NCBI RefSeq assembly: GCF_000237925.1
Contig: NC_031502.1
Location: forward strand, 39,390,557 to 39,454,556
Reading direction: 5' to 3'
Length of the DNA: 64,000 nucleotides
From: Schistosoma mansoni
Taxonomy: Eukaryota > Platyhelminthes > Trematoda > Strigeidida > Schistosomatidae
Shown: piece after piece, positions 1 to 13,300 of the stretch
Layout of the letters: each line of letters opens with the position of its first letter
How positions within the stretch are numbered: the stretch's first letter is position 1
Position numbers and translations under genes: made by a program
The notes under the pieces: generated by a model
Told to the model about the DNA's origin: nothing
What the model saw: only the letters and a program-made list of their open reading frames with translations
Database searches by the model: none

Positions 1-1351
1 AATCGATCCAATTTATCAATCAATCAGAAAAACCATAGACAAATATAGGACCGAAAATCAAACCGATGGAAGATACAATTAAAATAAAAAAGTAAACAAT
101 GACAGGATAAAGGTCAATAATAACTAATCAAGACCGAGGTCTACAGGACAAGCTGTGAGCCATAAGTGGAGAAGTTCGAATAATTCACTTCTACCTGAAG
201 TTTGTGCTGGTATTATTATTACTACTTCCGATATCATAGGATTCATCTCATTGAAATATGGTGAAGTGGCAAAGTAACATGAACAGTTCCACACCAGTGC
301 CAGACTCTAAATGGTTTATGACTAACTAAGTTTGTTTTACAGGCATCTCAGAAGTTTTCAATTGTAATCATTTTCATAGCTAACTCCTGAACTTAAAATG
401 TCTCCCATGAACACTGAAATCATTTCAACTACTTGTTTCAGTTTTATTGACTTATACTTTGAGACTTAGTTAACTCTTTATTCAGTGTTATGAATTAACT
501 AGTTTTATTCATATAGCTGCTAAATTACAGTTTTATAAACAGTAAGTTTTCGTTGTAAAGTAAGAAAAACCTTTCGTTAACTGTTTCATTAGTAGATGTT
601 TACAATTAACTTCATTTTAATAGGTTGATAGTGTATATTTAGAGTTCGAAATTTCATCTTACATCGAACTAACTTTGTGGCTACGGTCGGCCGAAAGAAA
701 CCATAGTAAAAAATTAGTTATAACCATTACTCAGTAATATGATATGTAAAAAGTCATATCACTTTATTTTATTGGTTACATCACGGACTGAAGCTAGTTA
801 AATCACCATCTTAGATTAGCCGCTATTGTAAACTACAAAATTCAACAATCTCTCTATAACTCTATACTGACAGTAACCTAACGTTCACTAGTGACTTATT
901 TTGAGAAGCAAACCTAGAGATCTAATGAGAAGCCGTTGAGTTCAGTAATAACGAATATGAATCAATTACTCACCAATTGTATTCAAAGATTACTGTGCAG
1001 CACCAGAAACTAACTGGATCTAGATATATAATATTGGATCCCAGAGCAGTGGCCTAGAGGTCAAACGCTCTTTGAGTTAGTTCAAGTTCTCTGATTCAAA
1101 CCCTGGTACTGAATCCTGAATTCTCACCATCGAGAGGTCCCACATTAAAACGAAATAGCTATCCAGTACATTCTGGTTTTCAATGATCCTCAAACTAAGG
1201 TTATTCGTGATGTAAACTATGAAGTTTAACCATCTCCAGAAATCTCTGTACTAGTTTTATGGAATTATCTGTTATTTATTGATAAAGCTGTTGTTTAACC
1301 TAACCGGTCAAATCTTTTTTTAGAGTGAACCAATTTTTTTCTCTATTTTAG
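1..1351 (+). other. Intron sequence upstream of first visible EGF exon
   Basis: AT-rich sequence with no coding exon that I can support. It holds one degraded hammerhead SINE near 1030-1190 (listed separately). Confidence 0.5.
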
Positions 1352-4300
1352 ACTGTCCCCCAGGGTATTGGGGTAAACAATGCTCTCGACATTGTCGATG
1401 TGGTTATGACGAAAAAGGGAATATCCGGACATGTGATCCGACGAGTGGTACATGCTCATGTAAAGCAGGTTATCGAGGAAAGAACTGTGATGAACGTAAG
1501 CATAATGGAATAATCGCTTTTAAAAGTCAAAATTTTTCGGCTTCATTTTCTCTTTTTCTTCAATAAAAGTTTTTGTACAGCGATTACGAAAATTAAATGG
1601 AGCGTTCAAAATAACTAATACTGCTAGTAAATGTGAATGATACTGATGATTGGATCAATTCGTTTAGTTTAACAATTAGTAAATTAATGGTTACCATAGA
1701 AGAAATCATAATATTAAGCAAAAAGTAACCCATGAACTTATTGATATATAAAATGATGTAATACAAAGTTAAAATCAAAAATGTCAACCATTGTTTATTA
1801 TCATATTGAAAGTAAATCATATCCATACAAATTCTACTAAGTATGATCACTGAGTGATATAAAATTTTCTTATAACTTCTTAAGTGTTTAAGTGGGTCAA
1901 CGAATGATTCTCAGTCTTGATACAATTTTATCGGTCAGTGAGTGTGCTAGTATAACAGGCATAATATAATAATTTATAACACCAATCAGTCACAAACATT
2001 GCCCAACCATCTTCCATTGTCTTCAATGAGTAACTGCCTCACACATAACACAGTTTAACTCTACTAGTGAGAAACAGTGACCAGCGGAGCTAAACTGTGT
2101 TGGATGTGAGGCAGATACCCATCAAAAACAATGGAAGATGGTCGCGCAATGTTGCTAATTGAGAGAGGCTAGACATTAAAACCGTTGGATCCTGGTTCAG
2201 TGGCATAGATATTAGGCGTTCACACGTGAGATCGAAGGTTCTCGGTTTGATATTCATGTGAGAGGCCATAAAAGCCCACTGTTGAGAAGTCCCATGGTAG
2301 GACAAAACGGCCGTTCAGTCCTTCCAGGTCTTCAATGATGGTCTAACACTGATCAGTTCATGATTTCAACGAAATTCAACAATTTCCACAATCGTTTACT
2401 AACAATATAGCGTATAAAATGGTTAAATCCCCATACTGTCCAAAAACAAGAGACTTTAACTAACCTTTATAATTTACACCTTATATCAGTGCGTACAGCA
2501 ATATCCATAACGATTAGAAATTATTGGCTGGCGCATCAGAATTCAAGTTTAACTAATAAAAATTGGTATAAAATGACATCAAAAGCCAAACATGTGTGTT
2601 TCCAAAGTAATGCTCCACTAATGGTACTCTCAAGGCGGCGAGTATCAAAGGGTGGTTTGATGTTAAATTCATATGAATGTTATCTACAACTTCATATATT
2701 TACAAGACAGTATGATGCGTCTGAAAGTGTTGATTTAAATAGTGTGCTAATCCGCATAAATTCTATGTACTCCCATAATCTTCCACTGCTTGTTTCGTTC
2801 ATCCTCCTCCCTACTTGTACTTCTGTTTTACATTTTGCTTCTGAATCCTAGCAGTGAATTGTTTGGCTTCTAATTTACCTACAGTGTACTACTATTTTGA
2901 AGCGTTGACAAATTTCAGAAAAATGACACCAATAAGCTAGCTACAACCTCTGTTTCACCTTACCATATCATTGTTCGTAATCAGATGATGTTTCTCAACG
3001 AAACTATGGACATTTGGCTGTAAAATTTAGAAAACTGAATTGCTTTGACCTGTTTCTAGTAGGTCTCCCAATCCATGTCTTCAAAATAATTCTATATTCT
3101 CTACATAGAAAGATAACTTTATTAAACTATCAAATTCTGTTTTGATATTTGCTACAGGTAAGAAAGCTAATGCTACCAAGCGCCGGATCTTCATAGCGAA
3201 ATCCTCATATGTCATATAATGTTGTTGAAGTTTAGCTGACTGATATGGTCTCCACCCCATAAATCGGTTGAGGTACAACAAGCCTGTTTGTACTACATTA
3301 GGATTTACTTGTAGAAGTACCAACATTTCTAAATCTTCGTAATCAGTCGTGATAGTTGATGAATTTAAAGTCATAGTTTACTCAGTTCGTTAAACATGAA
3401 CAATTATGAACTTATACATTCATCGTTCATTAAAATGTAAACCAATTGAATAATCGTATTGAATTTCATGGAATGGATTGTGTAGATCTGTTAAACAATA
3501 ATTTTTTTCAACAATTTAACTTGAATCGGTTTACAATTCTTTGTATTTAGCCTGTGAAATTGGTACTTACGGTCCAAATTGTCGATTGAAATGTCAATGT
3601 GGGATAAGTAATATAGGATGTGATCCAGTTACTGGTTTATGTCAGTGTCCGAATGGAATTGTGGGACATAAATGTAGTATGCGTAAGTGATACATATTTA
3701 ATAAAGTCATTGGTGGTCCAATAATCTCTACTTTTTTAATCAGACGTTTATTAGCATTATGAGATCTAGTGTATCACGATACTGGAACGGTGACTTCACA
3801 GCATACTCTTAGGTGTCTTTTATGAAACTGTTCAAAACAAATTGATCCATCTTTTGTAAACTATAATGCTAAATAAAATAAATAAATAAATAAAGGAGTA
3901 TTCTGTGCCCAAATTTTCGATTCAGTGCCTAATGTAGGCTTCCTGATACTTGGCTAGCTAGCTTAGCAGGATACAGGACTAAGAGTGTATCGGAAGCTTT
4001 ATTTTTTAGGCTGAATTAATACATACATACGTGTGTTTGGTTAAATCACATGATTGTGAACTGTTCAACTGTATTGGCAGGAGAGAGTTGGGATTCTAGT
4101 TCACGAGAATTACCATTTTATTTCGTGAGTATACGCACCTAATACTAGAGTGGTTCAAAAATTTGTGGGCTGTGACTGTAATCAGATTAATATTCCACTC
4201 ACTCACAATAATTATGCTCACGCTGTAACTTATCACTTATCCTAAATCATTGACGGAGTAAATGATCTGCCTGGATTTATCTGGTTTATCATAAATCATT

Positions 4301-7300
4301 TCACTACTCTCTGATATACTTCAATCATTGTTGAGGATTGAAGTGATTATATTGGCAACTAATCTTTATTCAATTTTCTTACTATCACCATTCAATAAAT
4401 CAATATTCCTATTGTATTTTACATATGGTCTTGACTAAACGAACATTGTTATACGATTTACCATTATTTTATTTGGCTTCAGCTAACGTACAAGATTTGA
4501 GTACATAATGCATATTCTTTTTAAATGATTAATCTCGAAACATTACAAAAATTAATCAGAGTCGAGATTATTTAAGGAAACATAACATTTTATCAGGAAA
4601 TTTCAAAAAATGACTTTTGAAACTAAACTCAATATTTTATCTGATCCGTTTTAAAAATTTAGCTATGTCCACATCATAACATTAGATACACAAACATTAT
4701 AGCCAGAATCTACTCAAGTATACAGCCACGAAACTTTATTCTCAAGAATTTGAAACCTTTAATTCGTTAACAGCACCACATTTTTGACACTGTGACAGCT
4801 AGTTATAATCTTCAAAGGGAACTAAAAGATCTACAGTCTGAGAACAGACAGAAGAAGCTCAACAAACATGTATTATGTTCGTCATTGATAGTAAACATGT
4901 TTAACATTCTGAAAGTTAAAGTTTGAATTTTCAGTTAACTTACATTTTTAAATACGTATTTTCATCCATGCACATCTGTAAATCAAACTTAAGATCTCAG
5001 TCTACAGATGCATATGTAAATTCAGTATTTGGCATGACAACAGGTAAAATATTCCCTGATCACAATGCATTAGGGAAGGATGATAGACATCCACACTCAT
5101 CTTACTGATGAAGTGAGATTTTTAACTCTGGCGGTTGTGTAAGCAAACATTGGTTTTATTAATAAATGATACGCATCAGTATAGTAAATAAAATTACTTT
5201 GACTACGATTGTATATACGTTCATGCGACCCTCTAATAAAGATGCCTACCAATCTTTGTCCTGTTGTATGATGTATTTTCTTAGTTTGATGTAAAGGTGA
5301 GACTATAATTTATGTTAGAGACCAATCAGATATAAGATAACGAGTCTTGGATTTTGGCCCAAAATTCATTCATACATTTGGCTAAATAGCGTTTTGGCAT
5401 TATAGCTGATGTCAGTTCGTAATGAAAACCTTAAATCAAATTTCTAACCATAACCATCAACTGTAAATTATAATTCTGATTCCTCGCATTGGTTTATAAC
5501 TTTCATTTAGTCTTAGTTAGTTGGTGGGCATTCTCAAGATCACTTTAGCGTCACTCAAAGGTCGCTCATAAATTATAGTCTCACCGATATTCTGTGAATA
5601 TGATACTAACTTCCAGTGACTTTTTTTCTTTTCTTTCTGTAGAAAATGATATTTATTCACCGGATGACGAACCATGTAAGTGTATGAATTTTCAGTGAAA
5701 ATAACTAAGAACTATTTAATTACCAACGACTATAGTTTAAAAAAATCATATTTTTTCTAATGGCTGAGAGATAGTCACGTATTGTAGTATAATTTTCATT
5801 AGGATCTAATTTCAAGTGGTTAGAGTTATTCGAAACTGTTTGCAATGAATTTTTCTAGTATAAAGTTGTCCAACACACTTATTGGGGAACACGAATTTAA
5901 TATATTTTACAGCTTAAAACGAAATCCTTGGTTTAAATCACATTCTTGTGTATTAAATGAATGAAAGAGTGACCTAAAGGGTTACGTATTGTAGAGTGAA
6001 CACTGAGTACATCGCGAATAACCGCAGCCTTTACAGTAAAATGAATAGAACTTTTTACATTTCTCAGTTTTGTCCAAGTAATCACTTTATTCTCAGTAGA
6101 AAAAGAAATATATTCGATAAGTTTGAGTATGCTACTTCATATCTTTAGAAAATGATTATTATATGAACCAGTTTGTCTGGGGATGAGTAATAGTAAATAT
6201 GAGATTTAAGGAACGACCATGTGGTTTTAATTTGAAAGTGAAGTAAAGCATGATTTTGAATAAAAAATAATGTAACGTTTTGGAAATAAAGTTAAAGTTG
6301 GTAAAAACTTCGTTTTCATTAAATGCTGTATGGGTTTAACATTACACAGAATGTTTCTGCTACTCGTCAATTTTTATAATTACAGAATCCTTTTGAATGT
6401 TACAGTTTTGTGGATATGGGATATCTCTTTTTCCGATTCAACTTATGTAATTTCAAGTTTGCTGAACTATTATATATTTTGTGAAGTTCCAAAGATCTTA
6501 GATACCGATCAGTATTCCACGAGCCAACTGTCTAGTATAAAATGTAATTTGATGTAAAATGAAAGAATTTATATCAGAAATCTGTTTTTACTACTCATTA
6601 ACTGTATTAAAAATGTATCCATTGTTTTTATCCTCAATCTATCCGAGATTTGAAATTATCAAGTCAAATTTAGTAGCCCTGTTTATATAAATATTGATTG
6701 GAAGCATAAAATACATTAGTTCTATGCAAAGTCTAAAAGACCAAAGTTCAATGGTTGTCCACACCTGAGTGTTAGTTCATTGTAATACTGATTACAAAAT
6801 AATGATTCAACCGACCATTTCGTGGACTTATTCATTTGAAACTTTACGTTCATCATCTTCATATTATTTCTTATGTGAAATTCCATATTGGAAATCTTCT
6901 CAAGACTAATCTTATCATTATGTTGACTCAAATAAATATTTCAAATTTAAACAGAGTAAGAACAACAAGGTTTGTAGAATAAAATGAATTTACCGTCTAT
7001 TTCACGGTTTCCCATCAGATGCGTACAACTTAAAGTTACAATTATCAATATAATTACTAATAATTGTTTGCCAAACTATAGTTTGTGAAGTTTAGATAAA
7101 TGTTCGAAACGTAACCAAAATTATAATGGGAAGATGAATAAATATACGATATGTATGAATAAACATAGTTAAGACCGATGTATATTTATATGTTGGAAGG
7201 TAGTAACTTAGAGTGAAATAGGCATTATAATTACCAGTAATCATAACCAAGGTAAAAGACTAGTATTGGGGATGGTTGGAAGAGAGTTAGGGGAGGCCAA

Positions 7301-10300
7301 ACCAAAACGTGGCATCAGAGCTTGAAGTCAATAACTTCTAGTCTGAGTCATGTTGGCAGATGTAAACTACTCGGTTGGGGTCCGCGTGATCATCGTAACC
7401 AATGGTTGAAGACTCTGGGTGACATGGCTCAGAATCACACCGCAATTATTTTTCAGGATGATAGATTTATCTTCCCTTAAACCCTGAGATTAAAAGTGCT
7501 TCATATCTGTCTACCTCCCTGTACTATATCCTTATATACAACCTTTCTTTTATATTTTACCACTACTAAATTAACTACTTCTATGAATTCGGTGTTCATC
7601 TTGTTGTGCTAATTGAGGTATGGCAACTTGGGCTGATGCATATGTGTGCCTGGTCCTACTTTGTAGCTGGCTGACTGACTGACTAAAAGAGGTAACTGTA
7701 AAGGTAGTGAAACTAATAAGTGATCGCGTAATCATTTAACATGATAAGAGAAAACAAATATGTGGACATCAATAAGAATAATAATGCTAAAGAAGTTGGA
7801 GACAGGGATGAAAAGGAAAATTAAAAAATCAAAACTGATAAAGGCTATTAGATAAACATCCAATTATCATGTCAAGTGAAGGCTAATCATACTTTCCTTC
7901 TGTATACATAGATCAGGTCGGAAACATTTGACGGCGATTACCTATGCAAAACGCAATAACCTTGATGTTTGTTGTCTGTTAATTATTACGTACATTCACT
8001 TCGTGTACACTATCCAAAAGGTGTCTAGCAATAGTACTTGTAAACATTTTACTCCCTTTCAGTCGTACAATCCTAGGAATGTGTTCAGAAAACCTAATGG
8101 AGACCCTTTTATCTATCCTTCCTGTATACTTGCTACCACAAGCACATATAAATTCATAGATGCGATTTGATGTTACGTCGGAAGGGTATTGATCTACTTT
8201 GAAATAGTACAACAAATACTTGGTATTTTGTATCCTTGTTCTTCTTATTTTTATAATTTTGGTTATCTTTCAAACATCTATCCAAACTTCACAAACTAAA
8301 GCTAACGATTTGTTATTAATGATATTCGTAATTGTAATTTTAAGTTGTATGCATCTGAAGAGAAACGGTGAAATAGACGGTGAATTCATTTTATTCTGCA
8401 AACCTTGTTGTTTTTGCTCTATTGAAATTTATTAAGGAATCTAGTTGTATGAAATATCCTAAAATTGTTATCCTATTTACTACAAAAACCAATGGACAAT
8501 GCATATCCCCTTTTTTCCAATTTCCTTTAATAATTTTAGCTTGTCCACCGGGTAGATGGGGTAAATCTTGTACAGAAATATGTGATTGTGAAAATAGTGT
8601 TGAATGTCATAAAAATACTGGATTATGTATTTGTTTCCCTGGTTTCATTGGAAATAAATGTGATCAAAGTAGGTGATATATCTTAGCATAAGAAAAGTAT
8701 ATATGTTATTTCAAATTAGAAATCACTATACTGATAGTTTAAGTCACTAATTGACATCAGTTGATGGATCATTGACAAATAGTATGTACCAGATAAATAT
8801 ATATCAGTTGTAAGGAACTACAGAAATTCTCTCAATTAGACTATAAATTATTTGTTTGAATAACTCTTTTCAGTATCTTTTAAAAGTTGTTCAGTAAGAT
8901 TTGAAACAAGTTTTTAACATCAAATTATGTCAATTGAAAAATCATTGAAATTCAAAGAGTAATGAATGACTATTTTTCCCTGTTTTGAAAACCATCGGTA
9001 ATGTATAACCATAACCCCATCAGGAATCAAACTCAGACTATTCAGGTTTCGTGAGGAGCTTGATGCCTTCAGAATATTGATTCGGGATTCATTGATGAAA
9101 TCCTGATTTAATGCTATCGTTGATAACAGTTGCACTTTGGCATGACTGAACCTTACCAATCTCGGCTTTTTCCCCAAAAGTATATGTGAATAAGACGGTT
9201 ACGCACTACAATTTAAGCTAAATGTTATAAAAATGATACTAACTTCATGAGCATATCTAAAAATAAACAGTACATTATTTCACTACACAACTAATATCAA
9301 CATAGCATGAGAACAGAATTTAACAATCCTTCAGTTACTACTTTGAGATAAATATCGTAAGATTTTTGTACAGATTTGTGAACAGTATGGTTAACTTATT
9401 TGACTATGAAGAAGAACTGTCATTAATGATACTGCTCAATGACCGTCCAATACTTCTGATTAGATGAAGTTAACAGAAATGTAGACTAACATGTCCACTT
9501 CGGTGACTTAATATTATAAGTGTTGTTGCGTGGTTATAATTTCAGCTTTCTATCGCGGGTCTGTTTTGGAGTTATATTCATTAAAGAGTCAAAGACAAGA
9601 ATGAAACAGCTATTTAGTAAGTCCTGCTGACCGGTGGTCTGATCTTTTCATAGCCGTAACTTTAATGAGTAAAAAAACTCCTCAGTCTATCAGCTTGGGA
9701 AACATAACTTGGATTAGTCAGTTTCTTACAAGTTATTCTGCAATTCGATCTCTGGTTTGGATCATTCTGAAAAATTGTGAACCTACTGCTTTTAGTTCCT
9801 AAAACTAATAACTAGCTAAACATCATCCGTTATCCTAAAAGGTGGAAACTATAACATTTTGCTTTTGTCCAACTGCATTTCTCATTCGTACTTTGGGCAC
9901 TTTTGTTAGTTTTACTTTCTGTTAGATTGTTCACGTGAATGAATTCATGTATTAATATATCAGCTTGTCAGTCATTTCATTATCTCACAATAGTAGCAGT
10001 TCAGAGAATTATGTAAAATATATGCTTTGCATTAAAGTGTGTGTATGTTAAATTCCTTTTTTTCCAATTAATCTGTTATTAAAGAATGCGAAAAAGGGAA
10101 ATATGGACTTAATTGTACGGAAACATGTGCTTGTGTACACGGTACTTGTGATCATCGTTCCGGAGCATGTGAATGTGAACCTGGTTGGAGAAATATGCTG
10201 TGTAATAAACCATGTGCACCAGGATTTTATGGTGCTGATTGCCAACACAGATGTTTGTGTACAAATGGTGCTGAATGTGATCCTGTTACAGGTGACTGTG

Positions 10301-13300
10301 AATGTAATGAAGGTAAATATAAATTGGAGAATAATTCTTAATTGTTTACTCGACCTTGACCTCGTTTGTATACCGGTTCAGTCTATTTTTACTAAAATAT
10401 TCCTCAAACAAATGGAACTATCTTCTTTTTTCTTATCAATCTCAACATTTTCTAAATGAATTGAGATTATGAACATGCTACAACTATATTTCAGAAACAG
10501 CTAATAAACAAAAAACCACGTAAGACACAGAGTATCTCTGATTACATAGAAACCTTTACTTATTATAGAAACCTGATAATTTACCGAAGTAAAAAGAATC
10601 AACATGTATTTTATACAATTCCCATTACAACAATTAAGCATCCCGAATATATATTACAATACAACAGACTCTCATCAATACATAGATAGGACTTCTAGTT
10701 AATTACTCAAAACGACGTTACCGTTGGTTCGTATTACTTTTTGAATTCTGTGTCGACACTTAAAAGTCACTATTATCAGCCTGATTGGTTCAACAGTGCA
10801 GTATAGTTTCAATAGATATACTTTAAATGTACTAAAGATGAGACTCAAATACGATGATAAGAGTAAACTAGTGAACTAAGTATCTAGGTGAAATAAAATC
10901 TATTAGTTATTTATCGGTCAGACTATAACGACATCTGTGAAAGGCTAAATAAACCATTAAATAAGATTGGATGAGGTTTCTTTTGAATATTTAAAGAAAC
11001 ATTCAGAACAATAAACAAGTAGAAACTTCTGGTCAGTAAAATTCCAAACTTGTTTTAATGCATCCACTTCCCAATTTCGATATTTCCAAGACGATTCTTC
11101 GCTTGTATCGAGCTAATATTAAGAGCTTTCATCAATAAAACGTATCACAGCAATCATCCATTTGTAAAACTCAAACCTCTTTTCTTTTTTATGCCCGTTT
11201 TATTAGGTTGGTATGGACCAGCATGTGACCAACCTTGTTCTGACGGTACATACGGTAAAAACTGTGTCAAGAAATGCAACTGCGCAGATGTTCCAGGTGT
11301 AAGCTGTGATAAAGTCACAGGAAGATGTATTTGTCCACCGGGACGTACCGGTAATGAGTGTTCTGAATTATGTCCTAGTGGATTTTGGGGGGAAGGATGT
11401 TCAAGAACTTGTGCTTGTCTACGAGGAGCTACTTGTGATCCCATAACTGGCAAGTGCCGTTGCAGTTCAGGTTGGTACGGTGAAGCTTGTGAGTTGCCAT
11501 GCCAAAGTGGCCACTGGGGTGAAAGCTGTTCTGTTCCATGTCAGTGTTCAGCAAATACTCGGGACCCAGAAGGAGGTGAATGTGACAGGTTTACTGGAGA
11601 GTGCCGATGTCCACAAGGCTTTACTGGACCAAGGTGTCAAGATAGTGAGTGTTTTTCAGTAATCATCGAATTGAATTGTGTTCACTCATGGTAAGTATTT
11701 ACACCGATCACTTTTTTCTTTTCTCAGAGTGCCCACCTGGGCGTTATGGATCAGATTGTAAACTGAGTTGTCCATGTCAAAAACCGGGTTCTAGATGTGA
11801 TCCTGTGACGGGAGCCTGTGAATGTCCACCTGGTTGGTTCGGAGAAACTTGTGAAAGACCATGTTTATTGGGATTCTATGGAACAAACTGTAAGCAAAGG
11901 TAAACGTTTCATTTCATTTGTTTAGACAACAAAATCTAACAAGAGATTTTTATGTGCAAAATGACAAAATCTGCCTACTTTTACAGATCTAGGTTAAAAA
12001 TGTAGAAAGTACGTCGACTACCACTTGTTTGTGAATAGGGATTGATTACAACTTCAATTAATGTACACATCATAATTCTGTCTAAATTAATTAAGACAAT
12101 TTAATATGAAATCTAACAAGATTATAGATCATGCCAATTTTTATTCAAAACACGGTCACAGAATGGTAATGAAATGTAAAACTACCATTTCTTCTTCAGC
12201 AGTAGAGGAATAAACAAACGAAAAACAAATAAAATCTCCATGATAAACCTGTTGAAATACCCAACCAGAAAAGAGCAAAATGTAAACGTCACAGTCACTG
12301 ACATCTATCCAAATAACTACAGCCGGTCAGCAAAAAAAATTTTTTATAAAACCACGTCAACTGTCAGTTAATTTGCTATCTAATATACTGATTATTAGAA
12401 TTTCTTCATCATGCACCAGTTAGGGTTAGGCAGTAAATTTTCCAGCCATACAGAGTATAGAAAATTAAAATATTACTAAGTAGTTGATTTGTTATACATC
12501 TTACATTTAGCTTATTGACTAAGTTATCCTATCACACACGAATAGTTCAATAATAAAATTGTTATATCCCCTGGTGAATTATGAATGGTAACTTCTGAGG
12601 ACTATTTATGGTTCAATGTAATATGTATATTTCCTATTTTGACCTTTGACCTATTATCACACGATTCTTGAGTTATCATCAGTTTATTGATTACTTTCCC
12701 CCTATTAACAGCCACATTTGGCCAATTATTGTACAAATGTTGTTTTCTATTTTTTGGTACGATGTGGTCTGTTTGGTTTGTATATAAACCCAGTATGTTT
12801 GTGAATAATGATTCATATTGCCGAGGCTGTTATGGTGTTCTGGACTTAATTGACTGGGCTAGGCATATAGTAGGACTGACAAGTAATCAAGACTGCTCAT
12901 ACAGCTTTTGTGTATCATTGAGCGATCGATAAATTCACTATTATTATTATTATATTATTATTATAATAATATTATTATTATTATTAATGGCTTTATTCAA
13001 TATTATAATCTGGTACAATATAGAATTCTCAGCACGAGTTATTTCAACAAGTTTTTTACCAAAAAAACCCCAAAAAACAAAAAAAACAGAAAAGGAGTGA
13101 AAAAGGTTTAAGAAAATCTGAGTTTATACAAATTATCGAATTTGAAACATGCTTAAGAAGACAGGTTATTTACTAGGTCAACTCTAACAGCCTGTTCGTC
13201 ACAAAGTAAATTTGCTAGGTAAGGTATTACAGAACTTTTATAGACTTGCTTGCGTGCATGGAGTTTAATGTATTTACGTCTCGTTCTATCAGAAGATATA

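Larger units (their letters stand above)
5676..8539 (+). other. Intron holding LINE tail and Penelope-like fragment
   Basis: Intron of the EGF gene. It contains a 5'-truncated SR3-like LINE tail (7259-7687) and an antisense GIY-YIG fragment (7979-8215). I recognise nothing in the rest. Confidence 0.5.

Noticed and set aside
2489-2851. 120-codon plus-strand ORF
   Set aside because: No family resemblance and it sits in an intron without splice signals; may be part of an old repeat.
4933-4953. Possible microexon between TTTTCAG and GTATTTT
   Set aside because: In the required phase it contains a stop.
11154-11453. 99-codon minus-strand ORF
   Set aside because: It is the antisense shadow of the three-module EGF exon.
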